A stretch of DNA of 64,000 nucleotides from Lanius collurio (Eukaryota; Chordata; Aves; Passeriformes; Laniidae), in the NCBI GenBank assembly GCA_020086605.1, contig JACBWW010000002.1:29936475-30000474 (forward strand). Reading direction: 5' to 3'. Positions 23,611 through 34,452 of the stretch are shown piece after piece. Each line of letters begins with the position of its first letter. The stretch's first letter is position 1. The notes under the pieces are model-generated. The model worked only from the letters and a program-made list of their open reading frames with translations, was not told where the DNA came from and searched no databases. Made by a program: the position numbers and the translations under genes.

Positions 23611-23880
23611 AGCGCACCAGCAGGTTCACAATCTTCTTTGCCGGGTTCCCCACATTGTTGATGGCCGTGCAATTGTAGTAGCCTGAGTCCTCCACACGGA
23701 TCCTCCAGATGGTGAGGTTGCCTCCTTGCACAAGGCTGTTGGGAGGCATTGGGCCAGGAGAGTGGGACCAAAGCACTTCTGGCTGTGGGTCACCACCCGT
23801 CAGAGAGCACTGCATAGTGACATTGTCACCAGGGTTGACCACCAGTGTCTCATTGACAGAGAGCTTCAGAGCAGGTGGGG
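23611..23880 (-). CDS. MDGA1: MDGA1 exon: complete Ig3 domain
   Basis: The acceptor is GCCTTTCAG before 23880 and the donor is CGCT|GTAAGT after 23611; the exon is in phase 1 at both ends. It encodes residues 216-306, a full Ig domain in one exon, opening APPALKLSVNETLVVNPG. The disulphide cysteines are residues 240 (MQCSLTGG) and 286 (YYNCTA), the core tryptophan is 253, and the DSGYYNC motif fits a C2/I-set fold. N-glycosylation sequons are at 225 (NET), 235 (NVT), 270 (NLT) and 285 (NCT). INNVGNPAKK near the end is a strong MDGA signature. A 1-1 phase exon carrying a whole domain fits the modular build of Ig3 to Ig5. Confidence 0.95.
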
Positions 23881-26800
23881 CTGAAAGGCACACAGAGGGA
23901 CACTTCAGAGCTGAAAAAAGACCCATCCACCTGCCTGTGCACAGCTTCATACTTTTCATGATTTGTTCTTGATGATGGCTGGTTTGAGTAGGGACAGCTG
24001 GCAGGATCTATGAATTGATTACAAATATGAGGTGTCTGTGAATCTAAAACATGATCATTACCATGTCTTTGAGTGAGAACACTGCTCTTCTATGGCTAGG
24101 AAACAGAGCAGGCAGGACCTCACACCACCCCAGAAAACACTCCACCAGTAGTGCTTAGGACTGGAGCACAAAGCAGCTATGACATTTTACCAGTGCTCAG
24201 TGCAGGTGCTCTATGACTTAGGATGCAGGTCAGAAGAAAAGCCCAATAAACCCACTCTGCACACATAGGGTTGGCAAATAGGCAACATTTGATTTCTGAT
24301 GCAAACCAATGCAGCCAGGCATAAGGGCAATGGAAGCCTTTGCAGCATTGATAGAGAGGTGAAGGAAGAAGAATGGGCTCAGAGGAGCCTGCTTGAACCC
24401 AACCACTGCTTGTGCTTAAGGACAGCTGGGGTAAAACCACTCCTCTCAGAGTTTCCATCCCAAGAAGTGAGCTTTAGGGAAGGTCTATCATTCAAAAAAG
24501 CTATCCTCAGTTATCCCATGATATGCCTCTCTATCTCTCACACCCAACTAGACATCTTTGAGAGGCAAAGTCTTTGCCAAACACATAGTCCTTGCAGCTT
24601 GGAGACTGATAGGGAGGTCCAAGACCTGTCTGCACCTTAACAGACCATGAACAGCAGCTCTGAACCTGCTCTTAATCTCCTTCATCTCCTCAGGTGTCTA
24701 ATACACTTTTCTGTACACCTGGGGGCTATCACAATAACAGGGATTCTCCTTCACATTCAGTTGAGCTGAGACTGATTTAAAGTGTCTAGATAACCTCTCC
24801 TTTGAATGCCCTGGTACCCATGTTTTGGTTTAATTTTATTTCTGCACCCTTCTCACTACAGGCCCCTAGAGGAACTGATCCAAAATCCCTCCCTTTGTAT
24901 TCTCTATTTCATTCCATGAAAAGTCTTTCAAAGCCTCTATGAGCACTATCACTGGCTCTATCCAGGCAGAGCTGAGAAAGTAACAGTCCCCAGCACAAAA
25001 GCAGGGAGTATGTTTTAAGTAACAGCCATAATAATGCAAAATAAGACATTGTTCCATATTCATGAAGCCTGATTTAACAGCATCATTATTTCTGCCTCTT
25101 CTCTCCCTGGACCCTGTGTTAATGAGCTGTGCTGGATTTGTGTTGGATCTCTGAATTACAGCCCATACACACAAGGCAAGGAGGACTCTTCTCTCCTCAG
25201 CACCAGCGCCATAATTTAGTAGCACAACTACTGCCGTGCTGGGATATTGCTTTGATGTACTGAATAGAACGTCCTCCCTGGCCACTGCACATGCTATTTG
25301 TGTCAGAGGTGCCCAGCTATACCTAAGGAAGAAGGTGGCTCTTCTGTTACCTGCACTGGCCATTTCGAGGCCCTTGAATTTTGGAAAGGCCACAGCCTGC
25401 AGCCAAAGAAACTTAAGCAGGTCTCTTTGCAGGAGTGTTGTAAATAGTGTGCGAGGGTTAATGCCTATTAAATGGCAAAGGAAGGATTTGTACATCCTCA
25501 CCAAGCTCCAGGTGGTTTAATGAGATACTATGAAACCTAAAAACTCAATAGCTCAACTCATCGTGGTTGGGCAGGACATATTCCTGTCACTAACTCGGTG
25601 TAGCTGACACCAAACAGCTGTTTCTGCCCTCGGACACTGAATCGGTCTCAGGTTCACAGTGCACAAAGTGGCAGATGCAGCATCTTGCCTGGGAATCTCC
25701 ATCCATCCCTGCCAGAGACAGAGAAAGCCTGAGACCAGCCCATGTCCAGAGAGCTGTCAGAGTTGGGGAGTACAAACCAGAGGTCCTGCAGGCTCTGGTT
25801 AAGATTTAGGAGTCCTGCAGATTTAGGCTGGATGTGCACATATCTGAGCCACACTCATCTTGCCCAGCTCTGGGCAAGGCAACATGTTAAAAAGGTGACA
25901 TGTGTGCATGCATGAAGCACTGCATCAGGGCAGGCTGTGTGAGCATGCATGAAGGAGGCAGGGAAACTGCACATCTGCCACCTGCACAGCTCCAGGCAGC
26001 AAGCTCCCATGACATGCCCCAAAATGGAGCCTTGGCTGTGGCAGCCTGCGTGGGCTACCACTCCCCACTCCCACTCCTGTCAGCAGACAGAGGTTAACAG
26101 ACTGCAGATATTGTTATGCAGGAGATGATTCTCATTTATTTGTAACCTGTGGCAATTCCTTTTGTTCTTGGCTCAGAAAACCTGCTGGCGGAGTCTGCCG
26201 AGCAGCGAGGGGACCATTAAAAACAAAGAATCGCTTTCAATTCCCTTTGAAGTCCAATTTGCTGCAGTAAAACTGCAGGAGAATTAACCAGCTGGGCTGC
26301 TTAATTTTGCAGAAATTGAGGAAGGGGGAAAAGTCAGACTGACCCTGTTGGAGCAGGTGATGGCAGTCTGGTTCTGAGCTGGTCTTGTGGCTCTGTGGAC
26401 CAAACCTGCTGCTCTGGAGCCAGGCAACAGCAGCAGAACAGAGGAGGAGGAGCAGGGACATCTTCTTCTCACTAAGGTTGCAGACAAAGAACCCATACCC
26501 TGCTGTAAGGCCCAAGCTGCTGAATACAGCTTGGGAGAAGTCCATCTTCTTACTGGAGACTACGATCTGCCCAAAGGATGCTGAGGAGCCAGCTGAGGAA
26601 CAGCAAATGAGCTGAGGAGATTACCCTGGCCTGACCTGATCTGACCCACCAATACACCTCAAGGTCTGTAGTGCCTGGTACTATAAATGTTCACGAGAGA
26701 GAAATTTCCAAGCATTTCAGCACCCTTTAGGCCCTTCTCAGTTGCAAAGGCAAAGGCATCCTGAGCAAAGCTGCTCAGGATTCTGGGCACAGCCAAGCCC

Positions 26801-28559
26801 AGAGAAGCTGTGAAAGCCTAAATGCAAGGGGAACAGAAAACACCTAGGCAAAAAAAGGAGAGAATTAAAAAAATTCATTTAAATATTTCCTCATCTGTGC
26901 ACAACACCTACAGGGCAAGTAACCCATATAATATTTCATGTTAAATATAGTTAGGCTGCTTAGCATGAACCCTGCTCACACTGCAATGCCAGTTTCATTT
27001 TCACTGCCAACTTTTAATACAATTTGCTAAGAACACATTTTCCATGGCCCTTCTGAGCTTGTAGCGCCAGGCTCCACTGTAACTATGTATAAATATGTAT
27101 CTATAATTAAGAAACAGGGAAAAAAAAACCCTAGACAGATGTGCTTAAGAAGATGGTGTAAATTAAGCCATATCGCTGACTTCTCACCGGGTACAACCTG
27201 AAAATACATTTTCCCCATTCACTTAGTAAAGAGGCTGGATTGAAATGAAGAGTAGTTTCCCTGTGCTTGGGCTGGCAGGATGAGTGGGCATGAAGAGAAA
27301 TTTGATTTTCTAACTCTTCAAAGGTAAAGGCACAGAAGGAAGAAGAGCTGTATAATATCCCTTTCTTCATCATGAACAGAAGGTAAGTTTTTAAAGGGAA
27401 TATTTCAACATTTGCTACACTCTACACTCTCATCCTGAGAGAAATTCAGCTAATAGGGTGAGTTGTTCAAGATATGTTCAGAGATCTTACTACAAAGAGA
27501 ATACTTTTTTCTGACATTAGCTGTAATTCACTTTCTTAAGCTCATTATTTTGCTTCTTCCTACATAAAATGAGGCAACTATTGTTCAGCACCTTGGAACT
27601 CAAGTCAGATCAATAAACATAATTTAAACAGTTTCAACAGTATCCCGTCAACAGTTAACAACATCAAAAAAAGTTCTGTTTCCATTGCATGAAGATGACA
27701 CAAGGGAAGCAAACTGCTTTGTGTTACATTAGAGAGGTGAATAATTCAAACAACTACAATGCCTTTCTCTCTGATCATGGAATACCCCAGGGCTGGAAGC
27801 AATTTCCTGACATTTACTTATTATTTGCAAATATTCAACACACATGGGGGCTTTGCAGGTGAGGATTTTTTATTGTGTGTGTGGTTTTGGTTTAGGATTT
27901 TTTTAATGGACATGTTGGAATCAAGCCCTTGCCAGTATTTCATACGTGACACTCAGATATCAATCACTCATTGCAACTCAAGCAAGCAGCACCAAACTGA
28001 ATATGCTCACAACGGGAAGTGCCCTCAAGCACTGCCAGTATGAATATGAGTGTAAAATTTATTTATTGGGAAGGCACTGGAGAAGTATGCCTTCAACAAA
28101 CACCAGCATCAGTGGAGCCCATTGCCTGGAAGGTGCTTAGAGCACAGCCTGGCAAACCAGGCTGGAGTCACACATGGATGAATTATTTGTAGGAACTCCT
28201 GCAGCACTGCCCTGCTCTAGACTGTATCAAATCTATTTTTAAAGTCACTTAGAATTATAAATAAATAAAATAGAGTATGAATTAGAAGCTACATAGTGCC
28301 TCAACACCTACACATAGTCTGTTTTAATGATCTCATGGCAGGCCTGGCCAAGGCAGTGGTTACATGCAGTGCTACAAGAAACTAGAGCAGCCCTGGCCAC
28401 GAGATTCAGGGTGAAGGATCTGCAGTCCCAGCAGCCATGTAAATGAGGTCGAGGTGCTTCAGGCCCTGGGCAGTGCTGTGTTATCCTCCTGGAGGAGTAA
28501 TGGTTGTTGAGCAGGTGAAGGGTCAGAGTGCTGCAGGAACCCTTCATGTCCCCTCTTAC
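23881..28559 (-). other. MDGA1: Intron between Ig2 and Ig3 exons
   Basis: This 4.7 kb intron holds no exon. A 212-codon minus-strand open frame at 24866-25504 has no recognisable domain. The stretch 26100-26330 has a mixed AT-rich and CpG-containing composition suggestive of a conserved noncoding element, and a partial RE1-like motif lies at 27584-27597. Both are treated as findings. Confidence 0.75.
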
Positions 28560-28692
28560 CTGTGGTGTTTGTGAGCTGGAAAGTAATGGATTTGTCAGGG
28601 ATACTGCAGACATTGCGGACAGACACCTGGCACGTGTAGCTGGCATAATCCTGAGGTCGAAGGTTCTTCAGCTTCAGGACTTTGGTTTCACC
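28560..28692 (-). CDS. MDGA1: MDGA1 exon: second half of Ig2
   Basis: The acceptor is AAATCCCAG before 28692 and the donor is ACAG|GTAAGA after 28560. The exon enters in phase 0 and leaves in phase 1. It encodes residues 172-215, starting GETKVLKLKNLRPQDY. The second canonical Ig2 cysteine is residue 192 in the DYASYTCQVS motif. A further cysteine at residue 200 (RNVCSIPDK) is a family feature that I recall in mammalian MDGAs too. The exon ends TFQLTNTT with an N-glycosylation sequon at residue 213. LKLKNLRPQDYA is nearly invariant between the two paralogues; VSVRNVC and the following TNTTAPPALK junction point to MDGA1. Confidence 0.94.
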
Positions 28693-31517
28693 CTGGGATT
28701 TGGGAAAAATAGGGGCAAAAAAGACACAGGTGTACAAAGCAGAGATCATTGTTCCAAGTCCATGTCCTATCCCAAAGTTTACAGATTACTAGCAGCTCCT
28801 ATGAAAACTTTAGGGCATTGTGCAGATTTCAAGTTCCCCCAGTTCTATATAAAGGAGACACAAAATGTTTGCAGTGGTCATTTCACCTCCAGGGTTTCTT
28901 AAAACACCCAGCAACTGACCGACACAACCTGAAAGCACTGCCAAACAGGCCTGGGCATAATTTCTCATCAATTCCTGCCAGAAATGTCTTGTAGAACCTG
29001 ACAAATCTTAACCAGCTCAGAACAGACCCTGAGATCTAACTCTGAGATGTCAGTAGGAATCCAAATGAAGTCACTCGGGACTCAACATTGCCAAACCAAA
29101 GTAAATCAGAGTAGATTGAGGCATTAATACTGGCCTAAATATGACAAGTTCATCAGTTATGCTGTAGAAATCTGAAGTACAGGAGTAAAAAAAATTCAGT
29201 GAAATACTCAGAGAACTTCCAAAACTTTCTGATCCTTCTTCTCCAGATTCTAATCTCATTTATGCTGATGTAAATCCAGAGTGACTGCAGAGACTTTGAT
29301 AAGACTTTTCTCATTCTAAGGTAACAAATAACATCACTGCCTGCACTCCATTAGTTACTGGCTTGTTATAGAAACAGAATCAAGTTGTTACATTAACGAT
29401 AGACATGTTCTGTAGATTTTTATTTATGGAATGCAGCAAACTCTGAGCTGCATCCTATGGTTTGCACACTCTGCAACCCATTTGTCTTCCACTGATGGCT
29501 TGTTGCTGTTGTTCTCCTTGTGTTTGTCTGAATCTCTTTTGGAGAAACAATTCCATAACTGCCTGCAAGTGTGAGGAGGTGTCAGCATGATAAATCCTCC
29601 TGAGGACAACCTCAAAAGACTGGACAATGAGCTCAGGAATGATAATATGCAGAGAACAAGGATGTGAAGTGAGTAAATTAGAATGATAAAACCTAGGACA
29701 CCAATAACCCTAGGAAAGTCCTGCCCCTGAGAATTGTTGCTATGCCACACAAATTACAACATTTACAATATGCATGTCATCTACTTACTTACAGGGTTAT
29801 ATGTATCCTGTTTATTGATTAGTAAATTTGGGTATATGTGTATAAACCTTCAGTGTAAATAAGTTTTAAAAAGCTTAAGCAGTGAAGTCTTCACCTCATT
29901 TTTAACCTAAAAGCTTATTCAAATCTGACACTGATAGAGGTTCATCTCTAAGACAACACTGCGAACTCCAGCGATGGGTACTTTGTTAAACATTCCAGCA
30001 AGATTTTCCCCTTCAAACATTGTTGCAGAGATGTGCTTTTGTTAACTTCAACTCTCACCAACCCAAACTTACAGGCTTATGCTGGTGTTAAGAAGAGGAC
30101 TGCAAGGGCATGCCTGTCTGAGCACAGCAGTCCCAACACCCTCTTTTACAGCTGGGAATGACCCGTCATGTTGGGAGCATTGCCTGACAGGAGCTGCAGC
30201 ATGCTGGGTCATTGAAACATTAATGCTGCAACATGGTGAATTTTTGCCAGATGCCTTATTTAGCTAGAGAAAATATCTCAAGTCCTATGACATCCTCTAT
30301 TAAGCAATGTCTCCTGTTAATTACACTGAGCCAAGTGAAAACTGGAAGAGCCCATGGTGGCTTCCTCTAAGGCCAGTGATGTCCTAGTTGGTAGCCACAT
30401 AGCACACAGACAAAGCTGTCTTCAGGGCCAAACAGCAGTGCTGACCTACAGCATTCTGCAAATCTGCCACTAACCTGCAGCTCTCTCCTCCCTCCTCATC
30501 CCCCTGAATATTTCCATTCGGATGCCCATTTCCATGACCTACAGAGGCAGCGTGTTTCAATAAAACATGAACATGACTACATTAACTTAAAGGTGGCCTG
30601 GGGCATTGCTCAGAAATCAAACCCAGCCAGAATGTGCTCTGGGCCCAGCTTTGGGAATGCAGAAAAGTGCTTGGGATGAAATAGGTGCCCTGGGGAGCTG
30701 CTCTTTCAGCCCTCCCTTCCCACCCATCCCTGCCCTGTGTTTCCTAGCAGCCTTGCTGGGAGTACTGGGGCTGATTAGCATCTAAAGGACATTCAGATCC
30801 CAAGCTCAGCTTAGGGTAACATGCCTAGAGTGCCCTGGCAAAAGAAAAGTTCCCTTCCATCTCCCATTGCATTGGCAGGCTAATTACTGTGAAGAAAGTG
30901 GTATTTAGAGGGGAAATCTGGTTGTGCAGGGCAAGTCCAACACAGGCAAGCAGGAGGAGAAATTATGTGGGCACCTTGTCACAGGACAACAGTCAGGAAG
31001 TGCCCAGACAGTTGGGCTCCCCCTTACTTGTGGCCATTAAGAAAAGCTCATTGATCCCACAGCAATACCTGCCATTTGCTCACACTGCTGCTAAACAGGA
31101 AGCCCTTCCCTGATATATGGAGCCTAGGCACTCAACTAAGAAAAAAAAAATTAGTGATGTGAGATAGAGAAAATCCAATCTTGGGATTGTTTGCTTGAAC
31201 AGATTTTAGTCTCAGCCATCCAACAGCTGCATAACCTCATTAGGGGAGCCATGTCACTGCTCTCAGGGACAGTGATAAAAAAGGAAAGGTCTTCCTAGGC
31301 TGCCACACTCCCTACTACTGCTCAGCTCCTCTTGCACCCTGTGAATTTGCATGCAGAAGGAAGGTCTACTTGACCTTTGGGAGGCAGTGCTCCTTGCAGA
31401 GGCCTGCACCCTCTCCCCAGCATCACAATCCATGCAGGGAAGGAAACACCATCCACTACAGTGCCCTGCATCAGCAAGACACTCAACACAAGCTGGCAGA
31501 AGTTTGCTTATTTTCAC
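28693..31517 (-). other. MDGA1: Intron between the two Ig2 exons
   Basis: This 2.8 kb phase-0 intron splits Ig2 between PLYTQ and GETKV. I find no gene and no clear transposon. The part next to the upstream exon (31263-31517) happens to be open in the coding frame. Confidence 0.8.
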
Positions 31518-31714
31518 CTGTGTGTAAAGGGGTTCATAGATGTCCACACCATTGTCCTGACTGTGAGAAAGTGTCTCTGCTCCCCGTTTCCAGATGAAGC
31601 GAGCTGGTGGGTTGGAGTTGACTGTGCAGCGGAGGAAGACAGTCTTCTCCTGGTAGAAGCTGCCACGTACGTCACTGATGGTCTGGTGAACGGTGAGAAC
31701 AGGCTCATCTAGAT
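31518..31714 (-). CDS. MDGA1: MDGA1 exon: first half of Ig2
   Basis: The acceptor is CCTTCCAG before 31714 and the donor is ACACAG|GTGAAA after 31518. The exon enters in phase 1 and leaves in phase 0. It encodes residues 106-171, from YLDEPVLTVHQ to EPLYTQ. The first Ig2 cysteine is residue 135 (FLRCTVNSNPP) and the core tryptophan is residue 147 (FIWKRG). TVFLRC, NPPARFIW and NGVDIYEP are family signatures, and the SHSQDNGVDIYE wording is that of MDGA1. The donor departs from the GTAAGT/GTGAGT consensus seen at the other six exons. The frame stays open for about 84 codons into the intron (to 31263), but that extension has no Ig character and is treated as intron. Confidence 0.94.
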
Positions 31715-32816
31715 CTGGAAGGGAGGTAAGGAGGGTCGCAGCCATTGTTAGCAAAGTTTGGTCTGCATGTCCAACCTGCAGAGTAGATGATGCTCCAGGT
31801 ACCACTGAGGAGAGGGAAAGGTCCCACATATTTGGCTGATAACAACTGCTGATTTAAGAGCTCATCTGAGGGCAGGTAATGCAACCAATATCTAAAGGGA
31901 ACAGACAGGAGAAGCCAGAATTCTCCCACTCACCACACAAAACTTCAGAGAATGGAAAGCAGTCTCTGGTTTGCAGATCCCTATGCGGTCCCAAAAAAAC
32001 CCACCTGCCTGCCATGTGTCTCAGAGCAGTGGGGTGCCTCACATTCCTCAATGGTACCCCCCCTACAGAAAATCACTACTCTCTGCTTCAGTGAGAGTTC
32101 AGAAGTACCCCAGGAAGCTCTGTTCCATCATAATTTCTCCATTTTCTTGTTCCCAAATCCCTCCTGAAATCATGGGGCTAAGCCCATCACTGTGAGATGG
32201 CCATAAAAATGACATGACAAACCTTCAAGACAAGGAATAAAAGTGAAAAATTAGGACAAGATCAAGGAGCTGAGTTGGAAAGTCATCTCGACAGAGCAAA
32301 TCTCGTGGGGAGTCACGGGAATATGAGATGCAAAAACACTATAATAGGTATGTATAATTTCTCTCTCTTTCTATTCAATCTCTCTGTGTATTTTCTTCAA
32401 AGTCTGTATTGACTGTCCTTCTTCAGCAACTTCTACTCACTGCAGCCCCATTACCCCTCCCTAAAATGATCAGATTCTTTTGTTTTCTCTCTTCACAAAA
32501 GAGGCTCCTTTCAATTCCCTTATCGTACCTGCACCAGACACGCAGCCACCGTGACTGAATCAATGGTTATCAGTGGCTACACTTGCAAAGACAGAAGCAA
32601 TAGCCCTTCAGGGAGAGGATTTTCTCCATCCACACAGAGCATTCTGCCCCTCTACGGTTGACCACCTGCTAAAAAGGGCTGATTTTCTCAGAAGTTGCAC
32701 AGGTATCAATGTTTGAACATCAAGGTAGCATGGGGGAAACCTCAGACGTGGCGGATCTTTCTCCTCACAGAACGACTTTGAGAATGAGGTTAAATGTAAT
32801 GACCCCTTTCGACAAG

Positions 32817-33871
32817 TTGTTGGAGTTTTGGGAGTTCCCCTTCTGTTTCCTTTTTCTCTCCAGGAATTTTTCCCTTATACGTTGCCAGGGCGACAATTGC
32901 TGGGTGCTTGGGAGAACCAAAAGTCCTGGCCACAGAGGGAGGGGCCCAACAGGCTACTCTCTTTCACCTGGGTGTGTGGGCTGTTGTTCCCGGTGTTTGG
33001 ACAAAGAGAGGCAGCCATCATGGTGGAGGGAATTGCTCAGCACTGCAGGCTTCTGTTTTTCGGCTGCCTTCCTTCTACCCTGAGTGGATGCTGCTCGCTG
33101 GAGCGGCTGTTGCACCGGCACCCTGACACCCCACCTTACTAAGAGAGGGACCTGTTCACCATTTGCTGGGGTGCCTCAGGGAGAAACCCCGGGATCCCAA
33201 GCCCACCCTTCCCTGCCCTGCTGGGAGTCGGGCTGCAACCGCCCTGCCCCAGTCGCTGCTTCAGGCCTTTGCTGTTCTGTAGCCCCCGCACGTCCTGCCT
33301 GCTGAGACCTCCTGGCGTTCTTGCTGCAGCTCCGGAGTTCAATCCATCTCGTCTGCCAACAGGGATTTGTGCCCGTCCCTGCTGTTCCAGCCTGCTGTTC
33401 CCAAGAGCCCGGACAGACCCCAGGATCAGCTGCCATGGGATGTTTGTGAAGCCTTTCTTCCATCCCTTTCCCGGATCCCAGGCCGCCATTACTGCGTGCT
33501 CCCCGAGCTCGCTCCGGAGCGCCCCCTGCAGCCGCGGGGGAACCATCGCACCTGCCCTGCTCACCGGGAGCCGCCAGCGCCCCTGCCGGCTGTGACTGGA
33601 ACTGCACCAAAGGGGAAAGGGCCTGACAGCCGAGAGAGGCTGCACTGGGTTTGTGCTTCTGTTTGTTGTCACCACTGTAGTTATTGTTGTTTGTTTGCCT
33701 GTTTATAGATCTGTATTTTAGTAAAGAACTGTTATTCCTATTCTTTATATCTTTGCCTGAAAGCCCCTTAATTTCAAAATTATAATGATTCGGTGGGAAG
33801 ACCGTTGCATTTTTAATTTCAAGGGAGGCTTCTGCCTTCCTTGGCAGACACCTATCTTTCAAACCAAGACA
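32817..33871 (+). mobile_element. Solo ERVL-type LTR, about 1.06 kb, with 5-bp target duplication
   Basis: The end of this block (about 33710-33871), with the TATATCTTTGCCTGAAAGCC and AATTATAATGATTCGGTGGG landmarks and a final CAAACCAAGACA, is one I recognise from memory as an abundant songbird ERVL LTR family. The start, about 32818, reads TGTTGGAGTTTTGGG. ACAAG occurs directly before (32812-32816) and after (33872-33876), consistent with a 5-bp target-site duplication. No gag, pol or env remains, so it is a solo LTR produced by recombination. It is CpG- and GC-richer than its surroundings, which creates long spurious open frames on both strands (33139-33862). It lies antisense in an MDGA1 intron. 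Confidence 0.88.
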
Positions 33872-34439
33872 ACAAGAATTGGCCCTCTAAAACCAACATC
33901 AATCCCTGTGTCTTTAAGTATGTCTTATAAGGCACCTTTTGAGCTTAAGTTAAAGGATTCCGTATTTTCAGGAATGTTATGACCCCATCTTCACCTGCAA
34001 GGAAACTGGGGTACTTGTACCAAGTATCCTCTTGTGCTGCCAGCATGGTCCTCTGCGCATGGTAATGTGCTCATCGCCTCCTGCCCTCCCATGCCACCTA
34101 GTTTTCACAGTATTTTATTTTACAGATTTGTAAGTTTGGAGATCTGACTTCCAGAAAGGAAGAGGAAAGCAGGGATGAGTTTCTGCTTACATGTCATCCA
34201 AACAACGTATGCTCTCTGTTGAATCACAAGTGTCAACTTGTGGATTTGCCTCTTTTAATGAGTTTTATGCTCGGCAGACAGCAATTGTAATGGGACCTGA
34301 AATTTGTCTGCTTGACCATATCTCGGAGATATGATAGAGCCATTAATAGAATAATGACAAGACACAAAAAGTATCCCAGAAAAAAACACCTCCACCAACC
34401 AAAAAACACTCACAGCTGAAGAAAAACATATCCAGATGG

Positions 34440-34452
34440 AAAAAAAAAAAAA
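34440..34452 (+). repeat. A-homopolymer (13 nt)
   Basis: Thirteen A follow CCAGATGG. It is a simple repeat in the intron between the Ig1 and Ig2 exons. Confidence 0.85.

Noticed and set aside
24866..25504. 212-codon minus-strand open frame
   Set aside because: It lies inside an MDGA1 intron without domain, splice-border or family similarity, and its length is within chance for 64 kb on two strands.
33139..33862. Open frames of 178 and 228 codons on the minus strand and about 110 codons on plus
   Set aside because: They lie wholly inside the GC-richer solo LTR and resemble no protein.
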